A model generated the notes under the pieces. The model had not been told where the DNA came from, ran no database searches, and saw only the letters and a list, made by a program, of their open reading frames with translations. From Pseudomonas gregormendelii (GTDB lineage Bacteria; Pseudomonadota; Gammaproteobacteria; Pseudomonadales; Pseudomonadaceae), in contig NZ_JADEVO010000009.1 of assembly GCF_017114825.1 (NCBI RefSeq), forward strand, positions 65,185-129,184: 64,000 nucleotides of DNA, read 5' to 3'. Positions 36,475 through 48,400 of the stretch are shown piece by piece. Position 1 is the stretch's first letter, and the number at the start of each line of letters is the position of its first letter. A program made the position numbers and the translations under genes.

Positions 36475-36943
36475 GGCATCCAGGCTTGCAGAAGGGGAGG
36501 GCGGTATCGAGCCGGTTGGCCCGTGATCAAGTTTGCCGTCAAACGGTGAAAATGTCGTCGATGTATTTTTTTGCGGTTGTGCCGTCTTGTAACCATTCCT
36601 GCAACAAAGGCCCGGCACTGCAACTTGGCGTTGTGAATGTGGTCGTAGATGAATCCCTCATAAGCCTTTGTCACGAAAGACAATGCATGCTCAAATTGGA
36701 CTGCAGGTCGCACGCCCTTGGCTATGCTTGAAACTGAAGTTGCCAGCATGGCATCGGCCGTACAAACCCGTACAATGCGGGGCTGTTACAGATTATTGAG
36801 CTTGCGCCGTGTTTATAAAATGCGCGATGCAGTGGTAAAAAGTAGTTCCGGTTGCGCCTGTCAATTTTTTTGCCTGCCCGGATTGGGCAGTTTTATAGTC
36901 ATTCAACAGATGGACGCGCCACAGGCGCAGGAAAAGTAGCGTT
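36475..36943. other. Intergenic region between divergent aat and ftsK
   Basis: 469 bp with no convincing gene. It contains a direct repeat CCGTACAA at 36758-36765 and 36768-36775 (10-bp spacing) and a TTATAAAAT stretch near 36814. In some other pseudomonads (for example P. aeruginosa) trxB lies here; I see no trace of it. A terminator-like hairpin near its right end is listed separately. Confidence 0.55.
36874..36896 (+). terminator. Terminator-like hairpin in the ftsK leader
   Basis: CTGCCC and GGGCAG pair across GGATT and are followed by TTTTATAG. It lies about 50 nt before the ftsK start on the same strand, after a T-rich run. It could attenuate ftsK or end a short upstream RNA. The stem is only six base pairs. 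Confidence 0.4.
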
Positions 36944-39352
36944 TTGAAGAAATCCACCGCAGCACCAAAAACAGTCGTCGTTCCGCTCTGGCGGCAACAA
37001 TTGCACTACCGACTCAAGGAAGGTGCATTGATCGCCATCGGCGCCTTGTGCCTGTTCCTGATGATGGCCTTGCTCACCTATGGCAAGGACGATCCGGGCT
37101 GGAGCCACAACAGCAAGATCGACGACGTACAGAATTTCGGCGGTCCTGCCGGCTCCTACAGTGCCGATATCCTGTTCATGGTGCTGGGTTACTTCGCCTA
37201 CATCTTCCCGCTGCTGCTGGCGGTCAAGGCCTACCAGATCTTCCGCCAACGCCACCAGCCTTGGGAATGGAGCGGCTGGCTGTTCTCCTGGCGCCTGATC
37301 GGCCTGGTGTTCCTGGTGCTGTCGGGTGCGGCCCTGGCCCATATCCACTTCCACGCGGCCACCGGTCTGCCGGCGGGCGCGGGTGGCGCGCTGGGCGAGA
37401 GCCTTGGCGACCTGGCCCGCAACGCGCTGAATATCCAGGGCAGCACCTTGCTGTTCATCGCCCTGTTCCTGTTCGGCCTGACGGTGTTCACCGACCTGTC
37501 GTGGTTCAAGGTAATGGACGTCACCGGCAAGATTACCCTCGACCTGTTCGAACTGTTCCAGGGCGCTGCCAATCGCTGGTGGGCCGCTCGGGTGGAGCGC
37601 AAGCAACTGGTCGCGCAATTGCGTGAAGTCGATGACCGCGTGCACGACGTGGTGGCGCCAACCGTTACCGACAAGCGCGAGCAGGCCAAGGTCAAGGAAC
37701 GCCTGATCGAGCGCGAGCAGGCCTTGAGCAAGCACATGTCGGACCGCGAGAAGCAGGTGCCGCCGGTTATCGCCCCTGCGCCACCGAAGCCTGCTGCACC
37801 CAGCAAGCGAGTGGAAAAAGAGAAACAGGCGCCGTTGTTCGTCGACAGCGCCGTGGAAGGCACCCTGCCGCCCATCTCGATCCTCGACCCGGCGGAAAAG
37901 AAACAGCTCAATTACTCGCCCGAATCCCTGGCTGCGGTTGGCCACCTGCTGGAAATCAAGCTCAAGGAATTCGGCGTTGAAGTGTCGGTGGATTCCATTC
38001 ACCCGGGACCGGTCATTACCCGCTACGAAATCCAGCCGGCAGCCGGCGTCAAGGTCAGCCGCATCTCCAACCTGGCGAAGGACCTTGCCCGCTCCCTGGC
38101 GGTCACCAGCGTCCGGGTCGTGGAAGTGATTCCGGGCAAGACCACTGTAGGTATCGAGATTCCGAACGAGGACCGCCAGATCGTGCGCTTCTCCGAAGTG
38201 CTCTCGACCCCGGAATACGACAACTTCAAGTCGCCGGTGACCCTGGCCCTGGGCCACGACATCGGTGGCAAGCCGGTCATCACCGACCTGGCGAAAATGC
38301 CGCACTTGCTGGTGGCCGGTACCACCGGTTCGGGTAAGTCCGTGGGCGTGAACGCGATGATCCTGTCGATCCTGTTCAAGTCCGGCCCGGAAGACGCCAA
38401 GCTGATCATGATCGACCCGAAGATGCTGGAATTGTCGATCTACGAAGGCATTCCGCACCTGCTGTGCCCGGTGGTGACCGATATGAAAGACGCCGCCAAC
38501 GCCCTGCGCTGGAGCGTGGCGGAGATGGAGCGTCGTTACAAGCTGATGGCGAAGATGGGCGTGCGTAACCTGTCGGGCTTCAACGCCAAGGTCAAGGAAG
38601 CCCAGGACGCGGGCGAGCCGTTGACCGATCCGCTGTACAAGCGCGAAAACATTCACGATGAAGCGCCGCTGTTGACCAAGCTGCCGACCATCGTCGTGGT
38701 GGTCGACGAATTTGCCGACATGATGATGATCGTCGGCAAGAAGGTTGAAGAACTGATCGCCCGTATCGCCCAGAAAGCCCGTGCTGCCGGCATCCACCTG
38801 ATCCTCGCGACCCAGCGGCCTTCGGTTGATGTCATCACCGGTCTGATCAAGGCCAACATTCCGACGCGGATGGCGTTCCAGGTGTCGAGCAAGATCGACT
38901 CGCGGACCATCATCGACCAGGGTGGCGCCGAGCAACTGCTGGGCCACGGTGACATGTTGTACATGCCGCCCGGCACCAGCCTGCCGATCCGGGTCCACGG
39001 TGCGTTCGTATCCGATGACGAAGTTCACCGGGTGGTCGAAGCCTGGAAACTGCGGGGTGCACCGGAATACAACGATGAGATCCTCGCCGGTGTCGAAGAG
39101 GCAGGTAGCGGTTTTGAAAACGGCGGTGGTGGCGGTGATGACGATGCCGAAACCGATGCGCTGTACGACGAAGCAGTGCAATTCGTGCTGGAAAGCCGTC
39201 GCGCGTCCATTTCTGCGGTCCAGCGCAAGCTGAAGATCGGCTACAACCGCGCCGCGCGCATGATCGAAGCCATGGAAATGGCCGGGGTCGTGACGTCCAT
39301 GAACACCAACGGTTCCCGCGAAGTCCTGGCACCTGGCCCGGTTCGCGACTGA
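36944..39352 (+). CDS. ftsK: DNA translocase FtsK
   Basis: 802-residue septal DNA pump coordinating chromosome segregation and XerCD-dif recombination. Residues about 25-190 hold four membrane helices. A short linker follows, then the motor with Walker [11 protein letters not shown] and Walker [14 protein letters not shown]. The C-terminal gamma domain ([25 protein letters not shown]) reads KOPS sites. The start appears to be a TTG at 36944 ([10 protein letters not shown]) with GGAAAAG upstream. Confidence 0.97.
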   Translation: MKKSTAAPKTVVVPLWRQQLHYRLKEGALIAIGALCLFLMMALLTYGKDDPGWSHNSKIDDVQNFGGPAGSYSADILFMVLGYFAYIFPLLLAVKAYQIFRQRHQPWEWSGWLFSWRLIGLVFLVLSGAALAHIHFHAATGLPAGAGGALGESLGDLARNALNIQGSTLLFIALFLFGLTVFTDLSWFKVMDVTGKITLDLFELFQGAANRWWAARVERKQLVAQLREVDDRVHDVVAPTVTDKREQAKVKERLIEREQALSKHMSDREKQVPPVIAPAPPKPAAPSKRVEKEKQAPLFVDSAVEGTLPPISILDPAEKKQLNYSPESLAAVGHLLEIKLKEFGVEVSVDSIHPGPVITRYEIQPAAGVKVSRISNLAKDLARSLAVTSVRVVEVIPGKTTVGIEIPNEDRQIVRFSEVLSTPEYDNFKSPVTLALGHDIGGKPVITDLAKMPHLLVAGTTGSGKSVGVNAMILSILFKSGPEDAKLIMIDPKMLELSIYEGIPHLLCPVVTDMKDAANALRWSVAEMERRYKLMAKMGVRNLSGFNAKVKEAQDAGEPLTDPLYKRENIHDEAPLLTKLPTIVVVVDEFADMMMIVGKKVEELIARIAQKARAAGIHLILATQRPSVDVITGLIKANIPTRMAFQVSSKIDSRTIIDQGGAEQLLGHGDMLYMPPGTSLPIRVHGAFVSDDEVHRVVEAWKLRGAPEYNDEILAGVEEAGSGFENGGGGGDDDAETDALYDEAVQFVLESRRASISAVQRKLKIGYNRAARMIEAMEMAGVVTSMNTNGSREVLAPGPVRD

Positions 39353-39417
39353 TCTGATTTTGCAAGGGCGGCGCCCCGCGCTCCGCCCGCACTCCCACGA
39401 ATATCAAGAGGACTCCC

Positions 39418-40041
39418 ATGCGTCTTATCCGCATGCTGTTGCTGCCGGTACTGGCTTTGACCACGCTTTCGGCCCACGCCGATGACAAGGACGTGGCGCG
39501 CCTGACCCAACTCCTGGAAAAATCCCAGACCCTGAGCGCACGCTTCTCCCAGCTGACCCTGGATGGCGGTGGCACCCAATTGCAGGAAACCGCAGGGCAG
39601 ATGTCGCTGCAACGCCCGGGCTTGTTCTACTGGCACACGGATGCGCCGCAGGAACAGTTGATGGTGTCCGATGGCAAGAAGGTCTCGCTGTGGGACCCGG
39701 ACCTGGAGCAGGTCACCATCAAGAACCTCGACCAGCGCCTGACCCAGACCCCGGCGCTGCTGCTGTCCGGTGACGTGTCCAAGATCAGCCAGAGCTTCGA
39801 CATCAGCGCCAAGGAAGCCGGTGGCGTGATCGACTTCACCCTGAAGCCAAAAACCAAGGACACCCTGTTCGACAGCCTGCGCCTGTCGTTCCGCAATGGC
39901 CTGGTCAATGACATGCAACTGATCGACAGCGTCGGCCAGCGCACCAATATCCTATTCACCGGGGTGAAGGCCAACGAGCCGATCCCGGCGTCCAGGTTCA
40001 AGTTCGACATTCCGAAGGGCGCGGACGTCATTCAAGAGTAA
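39418..40041 (+). CDS. lolA: Outer-membrane lipoprotein carrier protein LolA
   Basis: 207-residue periplasmic chaperone that carries lipoproteins from LolCDE to LolB. The signal peptide is [21 protein letters not shown]. Mature-domain features include [20 protein letters not shown] and the [27 protein letters not shown] motif. It lies 65 bp after ftsK with AAGAGGA upstream, and the ftsK-lolA-rarA order is widely conserved. Confidence 0.97.
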   Translation: MRLIRMLLLPVLALTTLSAHADDKDVARLTQLLEKSQTLSARFSQLTLDGGGTQLQETAGQMSLQRPGLFYWHTDAPQEQLMVSDGKKVSLWDPDLEQVTIKNLDQRLTQTPALLLSGDVSKISQSFDISAKEAGGVIDFTLKPKTKDTLFDSLRLSFRNGLVNDMQLIDSVGQRTNILFTGVKANEPIPASRFKFDIPKGADVIQE

Positions 40042-40053
40042 GACGCAGAACCT

Positions 40054-40141
40054 GTGGGAGCGGGCTTGCCCGCGATGGCGTCGGGTCAGAAAACCATGAT
40101 CTTGAATGTAATGTCGTCATCGCGGGCAAGCCCGCTCCCAC
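40054..40141. repeat. Facing REP pair (REPIN-like)
   Basis: GTGGGAGCGGGCTTGCCCGC at 40054 and its inverse ending 40141 face each other across about 45 bp. This matches the doublet seen in the array at 1-330. It sits in the lolA-rarA space. Confidence 0.92.
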
Positions 40142-40207
40142 AGGGATCGCAGCGTTCAAATAATAGAGTGATCGGCATCAGGACCCAGTGAGGTTTCATA
40201 AGCAGTG

Positions 40208-41530
40208 ATGGACCTGTTCAGCAGCGCCCCGATAGCTCAACCCCTGGCCGCCCGCCTGCGTGCGGCCAATCTGGATGAGTACGTCGGCCAGGAACACCTG
40301 CTGGCTCGCGGCAAGCCCCTGCGCGAAGCCCTCGAGCAGGGTGCGCTGCATTCGATGATCTTCTGGGGCCCGCCGGGTGTGGGCAAGACCACCCTGGCGC
40401 GACTCCTGGCTGAAGTCTCGGACGCGCATTTCGAAACGGTGTCGGCGGTACTGGCCGGGGTGAAGGAAATCCGCCAGGCGGTGGAAATCGCCAAGCAGCA
40501 GGCCGGGCAGTACGGTAAACGCACCATTTTGTTCGTCGATGAAGTGCACCGCTTCAACAAGTCCCAGCAGGATGCGTTCCTGCCCTACGTTGAAGACGGC
40601 ACCCTGATTTTCATCGGCGCGACCACCGAAAACCCCTCGTTCGAACTCAACAACGCCTTGCTGTCCCGTGCCCGCGTCTACGTGCTCAAAAGCCTCGACG
40701 AAGCGGCCCTGCGCAAGCTGGTGCAGCGCGCCCTGACCGAAGAGCGCGGCCTGGGCAAACGGCAGCTGACCCTCAGCGATGAAGGCTTCCAGATGCTGCT
40801 GACCGCCGCCGATGGCGATGGCCGGCGCCTGCTCAATCTGCTGGAAAACGCCTCGGACCTCGCTGAAGACCACAGCGAAATCGGCGTCGACCTGCTGCAG
40901 AGCCTGCTCGGCGATACCCGTCGGCGCTTCGACAAGGGTGGCGAAGCGTTTTACGACCAGATCTCCGCGCTGCATAAGTCGGTGCGCGGCTCCAATCCCG
41001 ATGGTGCGCTGTACTGGTTCGCGCGAATGATCGACGGCGGTTGCGACCCCCTTTACCTGGCCCGGCGCGTGGTGCGCATGGCCAGCGAAGATATTGGCAA
41101 CGCCGACCCCCGCGCCCTGAGCCTGTGCCTGGCGGCGTGGGAAGTGCAGGAGCGCCTTGGGAGCCCGGAAGGCGAGCTGGCCGTGGCGCAGGCCATCACC
41201 TACCTGGCCTGCGCGCCGAAGAGCAATGCGGTGTACATGGGCTTCAAGGCCGCCATGCGCAGTGCTACCGAACATGGCTCCCTCGAAGTGCCGCTGCACT
41301 TGCGCAACGCACCCACCAAGCTGATGAAACAACTGGGCTATGGCGACGAGTACCGTTATGCCCACGATGAGCCGGACGCTTACGCGGCCGGCGAAGATTA
41401 TTTTCCTGAAAACCTCGAGCCGCAACCGTTCTATCAACCCGTGCCTCGGGGCCTGGAGTTGAAGATCGGCGAGAAGCTCAACCACCTTGCCCAACTTGAT
41501 CGTCTGAGCCCCAGGCAGCGGAGAAAATAG
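40208..41530 (+). CDS. rarA: Replication-associated recombination protein A (AAA+ ATPase)
   Basis: 440-residue clamp-loader-like ATPase acting at stalled replication forks (MgsA/WRNIP1 family). Walker A is GPPGVGKTT and Walker B is [10 protein letters not shown]. The RarA C-terminal domain includes [33 protein letters not shown]. The ATG at 40208 is preferred over the GTG directly before it, matching homologues beginning MDLF. Confidence 0.96.
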   Translation: MDLFSSAPIAQPLAARLRAANLDEYVGQEHLLARGKPLREALEQGALHSMIFWGPPGVGKTTLARLLAEVSDAHFETVSAVLAGVKEIRQAVEIAKQQAGQYGKRTILFVDEVHRFNKSQQDAFLPYVEDGTLIFIGATTENPSFELNNALLSRARVYVLKSLDEAALRKLVQRALTEERGLGKRQLTLSDEGFQMLLTAADGDGRRLLNLLENASDLAEDHSEIGVDLLQSLLGDTRRRFDKGGEAFYDQISALHKSVRGSNPDGALYWFARMIDGGCDPLYLARRVVRMASEDIGNADPRALSLCLAAWEVQERLGSPEGELAVAQAITYLACAPKSNAVYMGFKAAMRSATEHGSLEVPLHLRNAPTKLMKQLGYGDEYRYAHDEPDAYAAGEDYFPENLEPQPFYQPVPRGLELKIGEKLNHLAQLDRLSPRQRRK

Positions 41531-41904
41531 TGATTCCACTGGTTATCGCCGTTTCGATCGGCGGCGTCGCCGGCACGCTGTTACGCTTCGCCACCGGCAA
41601 TTGGGTCAACGCAAATTGGCCGCGGCACTTCTATACCGCTACGCTGGCCGTTAATATCGTGGGCTGTCTGCTGATCGGCGTGTTGTACGGCCTGTTTCTG
41701 ATACGCCCGGAAGTGCCGATAGAGGTGCGTGCCGGGTTGATGGTTGGCTTCCTTGGGGGGCTGACGACTTTTTCATCTTTTTCACTGGATACGGTGCGCC
41801 TGCTGGAAAGCGGGCAAGTCCTGCTAGCCTTGGGCTATGCAGCCATCAGCGTATTCGGCGGGCTGCTCGCCACCTGGGCCGGCCTGTCCCTGACCAAACT
41901 TTGA
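41530..41904 (+). CDS. crcB: Fluoride efflux transporter CrcB
   Basis: 124-residue four-helix membrane protein forming a dual-topology fluoride channel (Fluc). Conserved features include [10 protein letters not shown] in helix 1, the Asn of [12 protein letters not shown], and [15 protein letters not shown] with the Phe-box and Na-site Thr/Ser. It starts with GTG, which shares a base with the rarA stop (TAGTG), so it is translationally coupled. There is no room for a fluoride riboswitch in front of it. Confidence 0.95.
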   Translation: MIPLVIAVSIGGVAGTLLRFATGNWVNANWPRHFYTATLAVNIVGCLLIGVLYGLFLIRPEVPIEVRAGLMVGFLGGLTTFSSFSLDTVRLLESGQVLLALGYAAISVFGGLLATWAGLSLTKL

Positions 41905-41907
41905 TAA

Positions 41908-43200
<1,293 letters not shown>

Positions 43201-44595
43201 ATGGACTATCTGCCGCTGTTTCACAACCTTCGCGGCAGTCGTGTGTTGGTCGTCGGTGGGGGGGAGATTGCCTTGCGCAAATCCCGCCTGCTGGCCGAAG
43301 CCGGTGCCCTGCTGCGAGTGGTTGCACCTGAAATCGAATCGCAATTGCGTGAGCTCGTGGCTGGCAGCGGTGGCGAGTGCGTGCTGCGCGGTTACGTCGA
43401 GTCGGATTTGCACGGTTGCGGGCTGATCATTGCCGCCACCGACGACGAACCGTTGAACGCACAAGTCTCCGCCGATGCCCATCGGCGCTGTGTGCCGGTC
43501 AACGTGGTGGATGCACCGGCGCTGTGCAGCGTGATCTTCCCGGCGATCGTCGACCGTTCGCCGTTGATCATCGCGGTCTCCAGCGGCGGTGATGCACCGG
43601 TGCTGGCGCGCTTGATCCGCGCCAAACTGGAAACCTGGATTCCCTCCACTTACGGTCAGTTGGCCGGTCTGGCGGCGCGTTTTCGCAGCCAGGTCAAAGG
43701 GCTGTTCCCGGACGTGCAGCAGCGCCGGGCGTTCTGGGAAGACGTGTTCCAGGGCCCCATCGCCGATCGGCAACTGGCCGGGCAGGGCAGCGAGGCCGAG
43801 CGCCTGCTGCAGGCGAAAATCGACGGTGAAGCCACGGTGGCGACCGGCGAGGTGTACCTGGTGGGCGCAGGCCCGGGTGATCCGGACCTGCTGACGTTTC
43901 GTGCGCTGCGCCTGATGCAGCAAGCCGACGTGGTGCTGTATGACCGCCTGGTGGCGCCGGCGATTCTCGACTTGTGCCGTCGCGATGCCGAGCGGATCTA
44001 TGTTGGCAAGCGTCGGGCCGATCATGCGGTGCCCCAGGATCAGATCAACCAGCAGTTGGTGGATCTGGCCAAACAGGGCAAGCGCGTGGTGCGGTTGAAG
44101 GGCGGTGATCCGTTCATCTTCGGCCGTGGCGGTGAAGAGATCGAGGAACTGGCAGCCCATGGCATCCCGTTCCAGGTGGTGCCCGGCATCACTGCCGCCA
44201 GTGGCTGCGCCGCTTATGCGGGCATCCCGCTGACGCACCGCGATTACGCGCAGTCCGTACGCTTTGTCACCGGTCACCTCAAGGATGGCTCCACCGACCT
44301 GCCGTGGGCCGACCTCGTCGCGCCGGCGCAGACGCTGGTGTTTTATATGGGGCTGGTGGGCTTGCCGATCATCTGCGAAGAACTGATCAGGCATGGCCGC
44401 GCGTCAGATACCCCGGCGGCGTTGATCCAGCAGGGCACCACGGTCAATCAACGGGTGTTCACCGGGACCCTGGCCGATCTTCCACGGCTGGTGGCGGAGC
44501 ATGAAGTGCATGCCCCGACCCTGGTGATTGTTGGGGAAGTGGTGCAACTGCGCGAGAAACTGGCGTGGTTTGAAGGGGCTCAGGCGCAGGTCTGA
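43201..44595 (+). CDS. cysG: Siroheme synthase (trifunctional CysG)
   Basis: 464-residue fusion making siroheme for sulfite and nitrite reductases. The N-terminal part (about 1-200) is the precorrin-2 dehydrogenase/ferrochelatase with NAD motif [20 protein letters not shown]. The C-terminal part is uroporphyrinogen-III methyltransferase with [31 protein letters not shown] and the [23 protein letters not shown] motif. It begins at the base after the serS stop. Confidence 0.97.
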   Translation: MDYLPLFHNLRGSRVLVVGGGEIALRKSRLLAEAGALLRVVAPEIESQLRELVAGSGGECVLRGYVESDLHGCGLIIAATDDEPLNAQVSADAHRRCVPVNVVDAPALCSVIFPAIVDRSPLIIAVSSGGDAPVLARLIRAKLETWIPSTYGQLAGLAARFRSQVKGLFPDVQQRRAFWEDVFQGPIADRQLAGQGSEAERLLQAKIDGEATVATGEVYLVGAGPGDPDLLTFRALRLMQQADVVLYDRLVAPAILDLCRRDAERIYVGKRRADHAVPQDQINQQLVDLAKQGKRVVRLKGGDPFIFGRGGEEIEELAAHGIPFQVVPGITAASGCAAYAGIPLTHRDYAQSVRFVTGHLKDGSTDLPWADLVAPAQTLVFYMGLVGLPIICEELIRHGRASDTPAALIQQGTTVNQRVFTGTLADLPRLVAEHEVHAPTLVIVGEVVQLREKLAWFEGAQAQV

Positions 44596-44619
44596 ACCTG
44601 CAATTGCGGAGTCTGGGGG

Positions 44620-44700
44620 AAAAAGATCGCAGCCTTCGGCAGCTCCTACAGGATGATGCGATCCCCTGTAGGAGCTGCCGAAGGCTGCGATCTTTTGATC
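44620..44700. repeat. Facing pair of dispersed repeats
   Basis: Two inverted copies of the GGAGCTGCCGAAGGCTGCGA family flank about 18 bp, filling the space between convergent cysG and the glutathionyl-hydroquinone reductase gene. The right copy ends one base before the stop of that gene. The palindrome may double as a terminator. Confidence 0.9.
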
Positions 44701-45702
44701 TTAATGCTGCTGCCAAACCCCTTTCCCACTCAACCGCGCCCGATCATGCCCGCCAGTAAAATCCTGCTGCGGCCCCTTGGGCACAACCCCAGTCGGGTTG
44801 ATGGTCTTGTGACTGCCGTAGTAGTGATGCTTGATGTGGGTGAAATCCACCGTCTCGGCAATCCCCGGCCACTGATACATCTCCCGCAACCAGTTCGACA
44901 GGTTCGGGTAATCGGCGATCCGTCGCAGGTTGCACTTGAAATGCCCGTGGTACACCGCATCGAACCGAATCAACGTAGTAAACAGCCGAACATCAGCCTC
45001 GGTCAGGTACTCACCCACCAGGTAGCGATTGGCGCCCAATAGCGCTTCCAGCCGGTCCAGCTCCGCAAACACTTCGTCGAATGCCTGTTCGTAGGCCTGC
45101 TGCGACGTGGCAAAGCCCGCGCGATACACCCCATTGTTCACTGCCGGATAAATTCGCTCGTTCAGCCCATCGATCTCACTGCGCAGCGCCGCTGGGTAGA
45201 AGTCCAGGTCGTTGCCGGTCAGGTCATTGAACGCACTGTTGAACATGCGAATAATTTCCGCCGATTCGTTGCTGACGATACGTTGCTGCTGCTTGTCCCA
45301 GAGCACCGGCACCGTGACGCGACCGGTGTAGTTGGCGGTATCGGCGGTGTAGCGCTGGTGCATGAAATCAAAGTGATCCAGCTTGTCACCGGTGGAGCCG
45401 AGATTCTCGTCGAAGGTCCAGCCGTTTTCCAACATCAGCCAACTGACCACCGACACGTCGATGAGCCCTTCGAGGCCTTTGAGTTTGCGCAGGATCAGCG
45501 TGCGATGGGCCCAGGGACAGGCAAGGGAAACGTACAGATGATAGCGCCCGGCCTCGGCGGCAAAGCCACCGACACCGCTGGGGCCGGGCTGGCCGTCGGC
45601 GGTCACCCAGTTGCGGCGCTGGGCCTGCTCGCGCTGGAATGCGCCGTCTTTGCTGCTTTCGTACCACTGGTCATGCCAGCGACCTTCAACTAACAAACCC
45701 AT
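44701..45702 (-). CDS. Glutathionyl-hydroquinone reductase (Xi-class GST-like)
   Basis: 333-residue enzyme of the YqjG/PcpF family that reduces glutathionyl-(hydro)quinones. The catalytic Cys is in the motif SLACPWAHRTLILRKLKGL. Conserved RVTVPVLWDKQQQRIVSNESAEIIRMFN and the C-terminal helical domain are present. The ATG at 45702 has GAGGAG eight bases upstream; a TTG six bases earlier is not needed. Monocistronic. Confidence 0.93.
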   Translation of the reverse strand: MGLLVEGRWHDQWYESSKDGAFQREQAQRRNWVTADGQPGPSGVGGFAAEAGRYHLYVSLACPWAHRTLILRKLKGLEGLIDVSVVSWLMLENGWTFDENLGSTGDKLDHFDFMHQRYTADTANYTGRVTVPVLWDKQQQRIVSNESAEIIRMFNSAFNDLTGNDLDFYPAALRSEIDGLNERIYPAVNNGVYRAGFATSQQAYEQAFDEVFAELDRLEALLGANRYLVGEYLTEADVRLFTTLIRFDAVYHGHFKCNLRRIADYPNLSNWLREMYQWPGIAETVDFTHIKHHYYGSHKTINPTGVVPKGPQQDFTGGHDRARLSGKGVWQQH

Positions 45703-45792
45703 GTTCAAGACTCCTCAACCAATAAGCATTGGAGAGGAGTCTATTCCGATAGGTTCGAACAAAAAGCGCAAAGGTTGGGCGCTTATGATCGG

Positions 45793-46794
45793 TTAAATCG
45801 ATCTGTCCCGGGCTTCCCAGTACTGCCGGGCCGTTTCGAACGCCTGCTCCCGGGGTTGGCCGAGGCCGCGCAAGGCCAGGGCCATGGTCGAGATCAGGGC
45901 CATTTGCGGGTAGCTGTCGACCACGTCGCCGCGCCACACCGCCTTCAAGTGTTCAGGGTCCAGTGCAGACGGTTTGACGTGTCGCTGGCTGGACATCTGT
46001 GGCCATTCCTCATCCCAGCTGACACCGCCGTTAGTGCCATAGAGGTGGCTGTCGGCGTCCGGGTTGATCTCGATTTCGCCACCATCGCCCTTGACCACGA
46101 TCGCGGTGTCGCCGAGCAGGCCGCTGGCATCGCGGTGCACCGCCTGGTAACCGGGATGGAAGATGCTTTGCAGGCCGCAGCGCGCGCCCAGCGGGTTGAG
46201 AATGCGGGTCAGGGAATGGATCGGCGAACGCAGGCCCAGTGTGTTGCGCAAGTCGATCATGCGCTGAAGTTGCGGCGCCCAGTCCACCAGCGGCATGAAC
46301 GCCAGGCCGCCATCCTCCAGCGCGGCACCGACCTGCTGCCAGGTGCGGCACAGCGGGATCTGCAAGTGTTGCAGCAACTGCTCGCTGTACAGCCGGCCGG
46401 CCGTGTGCGCGCCGCCACCATGCATGAAAATTCGCACGCCGTTCTGCGCCAGGCACTTGGCCGCCAGCAGGTACCACGGCAGGTGGCGCTTTTTGCCGGC
46501 GTAGGTCGGCCAGTCCAGGTCAACATTCAACGCTGGCGCCTGCAAACGCTCACGCAAAGCTTCGGTAAAGCCGGCCATTTCCTCGGCGCTTTCTTCCTTG
46601 TGGCGCAACAGCATCAGAAATGCGCCCAGCTGGGTGTCCTCGACCTGATCGTCGAGCACCATGCCCATGGCGACCCGTGCTTCGACCCGGGTCAGGTCGC
46701 GGGCACCACGCTTGCCCTTGCCGAGAATTCGCACGAACTGGGCGAACGGGTGTTCGGCGGGCGTTTCGAGGGTCAGCGCTGGGTAGTCGGTCAT
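45793..46794 (-). CDS. ybiB: YbiB-type glycosyl transferase-family protein (TrpD2)
   Basis: 333-residue member of the anthranilate-phosphoribosyltransferase-like YbiB/TrpD2 family, described in E. coli as a DNA-binding protein. Features include FAQFVRILGKGKRGARDLTRVEAR at the N-terminus and the Gly-rich RIFMHGGGAHTAGRLY. The usual phosphoribosyl-pyrophosphate motifs are altered, so a Trp-pathway role is unlikely. The start overlaps the tusE stop by 4 nt, so it is part of the tus operon. Confidence 0.88.
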   Translation of the reverse strand: MTDYPALTLETPAEHPFAQFVRILGKGKRGARDLTRVEARVAMGMVLDDQVEDTQLGAFLMLLRHKEESAEEMAGFTEALRERLQAPALNVDLDWPTYAGKKRHLPWYLLAAKCLAQNGVRIFMHGGGAHTAGRLYSEQLLQHLQIPLCRTWQQVGAALEDGGLAFMPLVDWAPQLQRMIDLRNTLGLRSPIHSLTRILNPLGARCGLQSIFHPGYQAVHRDASGLLGDTAIVVKGDGGEIEINPDADSHLYGTNGGVSWDEEWPQMSSQRHVKPSALDPEHLKAVWRGDVVDSYPQMALISTMALALRGLGQPREQAFETARQYWEARDRSI

Positions 46795-47126
46795 AAGCAA
46801 TTCGTCGGTTTGGGCAGGCCCGCCAGTTTTGCGGCGAGTTTGGCAGGGGTGCCTTTGAACAGTCGGTTGAGGTGCAGGCTGTTGCCTTTTTCCGGGCCGA
46901 GCTTCAATGCGGTGTACTTGATCAGCGGTCGCGTAGCCGGTGACAACTGGAACTCGGCATAGAAGCTGCGCAACAGTTCGAGGATCTCCCAATGTTCGGG
47001 GCCCAGATCGATGTCTTCGGCGGCGGCCAGGGCGCTGGCCACTTCGGCGGACCAGTCGCTGAGTTCAACCAGGAAACCATCCTTGTCCAGTTCGATGGCG
47101 CGGGCGCCGACTGTCAGCGCATTCAT
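46791..47126 (-). CDS. tusE: Sulfur carrier protein TusE (DsrC family)
   Basis: 111-residue final carrier of the tRNA 2-thiolation relay; it takes sulfur from TusBCD and gives it to MnmA. The essential Cys is the second-last residue (LPKPTNCL), typical of DsrC/TusE. The core EDIDLGPEHWEILELLRSFYAEFQLSPATRPLIKY is well conserved. The start overlaps the tusB stop by 4 nt. Confidence 0.95.
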   Translation of the reverse strand: MNALTVGARAIELDKDGFLVELSDWSAEVASALAAAEDIDLGPEHWEILELLRSFYAEFQLSPATRPLIKYTALKLGPEKGNSLHLNRLFKGTPAKLAAKLAGLPKPTNCL

Positions 47127-47416
47127 AACCAGCTGTTGACCTTGTCGTAATGGACAGACAGTTCAACGAAGGCCGGGTAGTCGATGCTGGCGGCGCAGTC
47201 CGGAACGTTCACCGCCCGGGCTTGGGCGTCTTCGGCCAGCACGAACAGTTTCAGGGCGCGAGTGCTTAGTGCGTTGAAGGGGGCAGTGCCCGGTTGCAAG
47301 GCATGGACCGCATCGCCACAGAGCAGTAGCCCATCGTCAGTACCGATGATGCGCAGGCAACTGGTCAGGCGGTCATCGCCGAAGGGGGAATGAGACAATA
47401 CGTGCAAGGTCGACAT
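47123..47416 (-). CDS. tusB: Sulfur relay protein TusB (DsrH family)
   Basis: 97-residue small protein of the TusBCD heterohexamer. It begins MSTLHVLSHSPFGDDRLTSCLR and contains GDAVHALQPG, as in DsrH/TusB. The start codon shares one base with the tusC stop (TGATG). Confidence 0.9.
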   Translation of the reverse strand: MSTLHVLSHSPFGDDRLTSCLRIIGTDDGLLLCGDAVHALQPGTAPFNALSTRALKLFVLAEDAQARAVNVPDCAASIDYPAFVELSVHYDKVNSWL

Positions 47417-47772
47417 CAGAGGGTAATCACCTGATCGTAACGGTCAATAAGTGCAGTGACTTCGTGGGCGGCCAGCCCCTGGGCCTCTTCCAGCGCAAAA
47501 TTGCTCAGGCCCCGGGCGCAGGCACTGTCGGCACAGACGAACAACTCTTCGACACCGAACATCGGCAGCGCTTGCAGATTGGCACTGAGGTCTTTCTGCT
47601 GCAGGGCCCTGGCGTTCTGTCCGGTGGCGAGCTGGAACACTCCGTCATCGAGAAAAAGCAGGCCGATGGGCAGGTCGAAGGCGCCACCGGCGAGCACGAT
47701 GTCCAGCGCCTCCCGTGCGCTCGGCCCGGACCAGGGCGACTGGCGGCTGATGATCAACAAGGATTTGGCCAT
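47416..47772 (-). CDS. tusC: Sulfur relay protein TusC (DsrF family)
   Basis: 118-residue DsrE/F-fold subunit of TusBCD. Features include SPWSGPSAREALDIVLAGGAFDLPIGLLFLDDGVFQL near the N-terminus and a VCADSACARGL stretch. It lies one base after tusD and overlaps tusB by one base. Confidence 0.93.
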   Translation of the reverse strand: MAKSLLIISRQSPWSGPSAREALDIVLAGGAFDLPIGLLFLDDGVFQLATGQNARALQQKDLSANLQALPMFGVEELFVCADSACARGLSNFALEEAQGLAAHEVTALIDRYDQVITL

Positions 47773-47773
47773 T

Positions 47774-48163
47774 TTACGCGCCCCCGAAACAGATCAGGCG
47801 GTCGGCGTTCTGGACCGCGTCGTGCAGCTGGCCAAGGCCGGACAGCTCCCACGGTGCACCGACCGCGACCGAACGCTGGTAACGACTGGCTTCTTCCTCA
47901 TTCAACACACCGCGGCGCAGGGCGGCGGCGATGCACACCACGCCGTCGAGTTGATGGTCGGCGACCAATTCGCGCCATTGCCGGGGCAGGTCCAGCTCAT
48001 CCTGGGCAGTCACTACACTGGTCGATGCGTTATAGACGCCGTCCTGGTAGAAAAACAGCCGGACAATCTCATGCCCCCCGGCCAGCGCGGCCTGGGCGAA
48101 CAACAGGGCGCGGCGCGAGGAGGGCGCATGGGCGGCGGAAAACAGCGCGATGGCGAACTTCAT
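47774..48163 (-). CDS. tusD: Sulfurtransferase TusD (DsrE family)
   Basis: 129-residue catalytic subunit of TusBCD, which accepts sulfur from TusA. The ATG at 48163 gives the standard start MKFAIALFSAAHAPSSRRALLF. A conserved Cys in DGVVCIAAALRRGV is the sulfur-carrying residue. First gene of the tusDCBE-ybiB operon, which supplies MnmA encoded at 25.4 kb. Confidence 0.95.
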   Translation of the reverse strand: MKFAIALFSAAHAPSSRRALLFAQAALAGGHEIVRLFFYQDGVYNASTSVVTAQDELDLPRQWRELVADHQLDGVVCIAAALRRGVLNEEEASRYQRSVAVGAPWELSGLGQLHDAVQNADRLICFGGA

Positions 48164-48260
48164 GACGGACTCGATCAGCGGAACTGCGAGCATGATAAAG
48201 CTTTATCGGCTGTGCGGCGAAGTAGGTTTCTGCAGAGGCCGAGGCGCTGTGCAGACGCCA

Positions 48261-48350
48261 TCGCGGGCAAGCCTTGCTCACACAGAGGTGTCGGCCATCC
48301 ACAAATACTGCGCACACCACCAATACCCTGTGGGAGAGGCGGTGCGACGA
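48261..48350. repeat. Degenerate REP pair
   Basis: TCGCGGGCAAGCCTTGCTCA (48261) and a decayed GTGGGAGAGGCGGTGCGACG (48329) face each other in the 237-bp space between tusD and the DUF1275 gene. The second arm carries several changes from the REP consensus. Confidence 0.7.
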
Positions 48351-48400
48351 TTCTACTTGCACCGCGAAAGCGGCCGGCGCCTCAACAACGACATTTGGAT

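Noticed and set aside
36718..36939. 73-codon open frame before ftsK
   Set aside because: No ribosome site, no family resemblance, and it runs through a terminator-like hairpin.
36899..39181. 760-codon minus-strand open frame
   Set aside because: Antisense to ftsK; composition reflects complementary codon bias.
41500..41530. Fluoride riboswitch for crcB
   Set aside because: crcB starts inside the rarA stop, so there is no leader to hold one.
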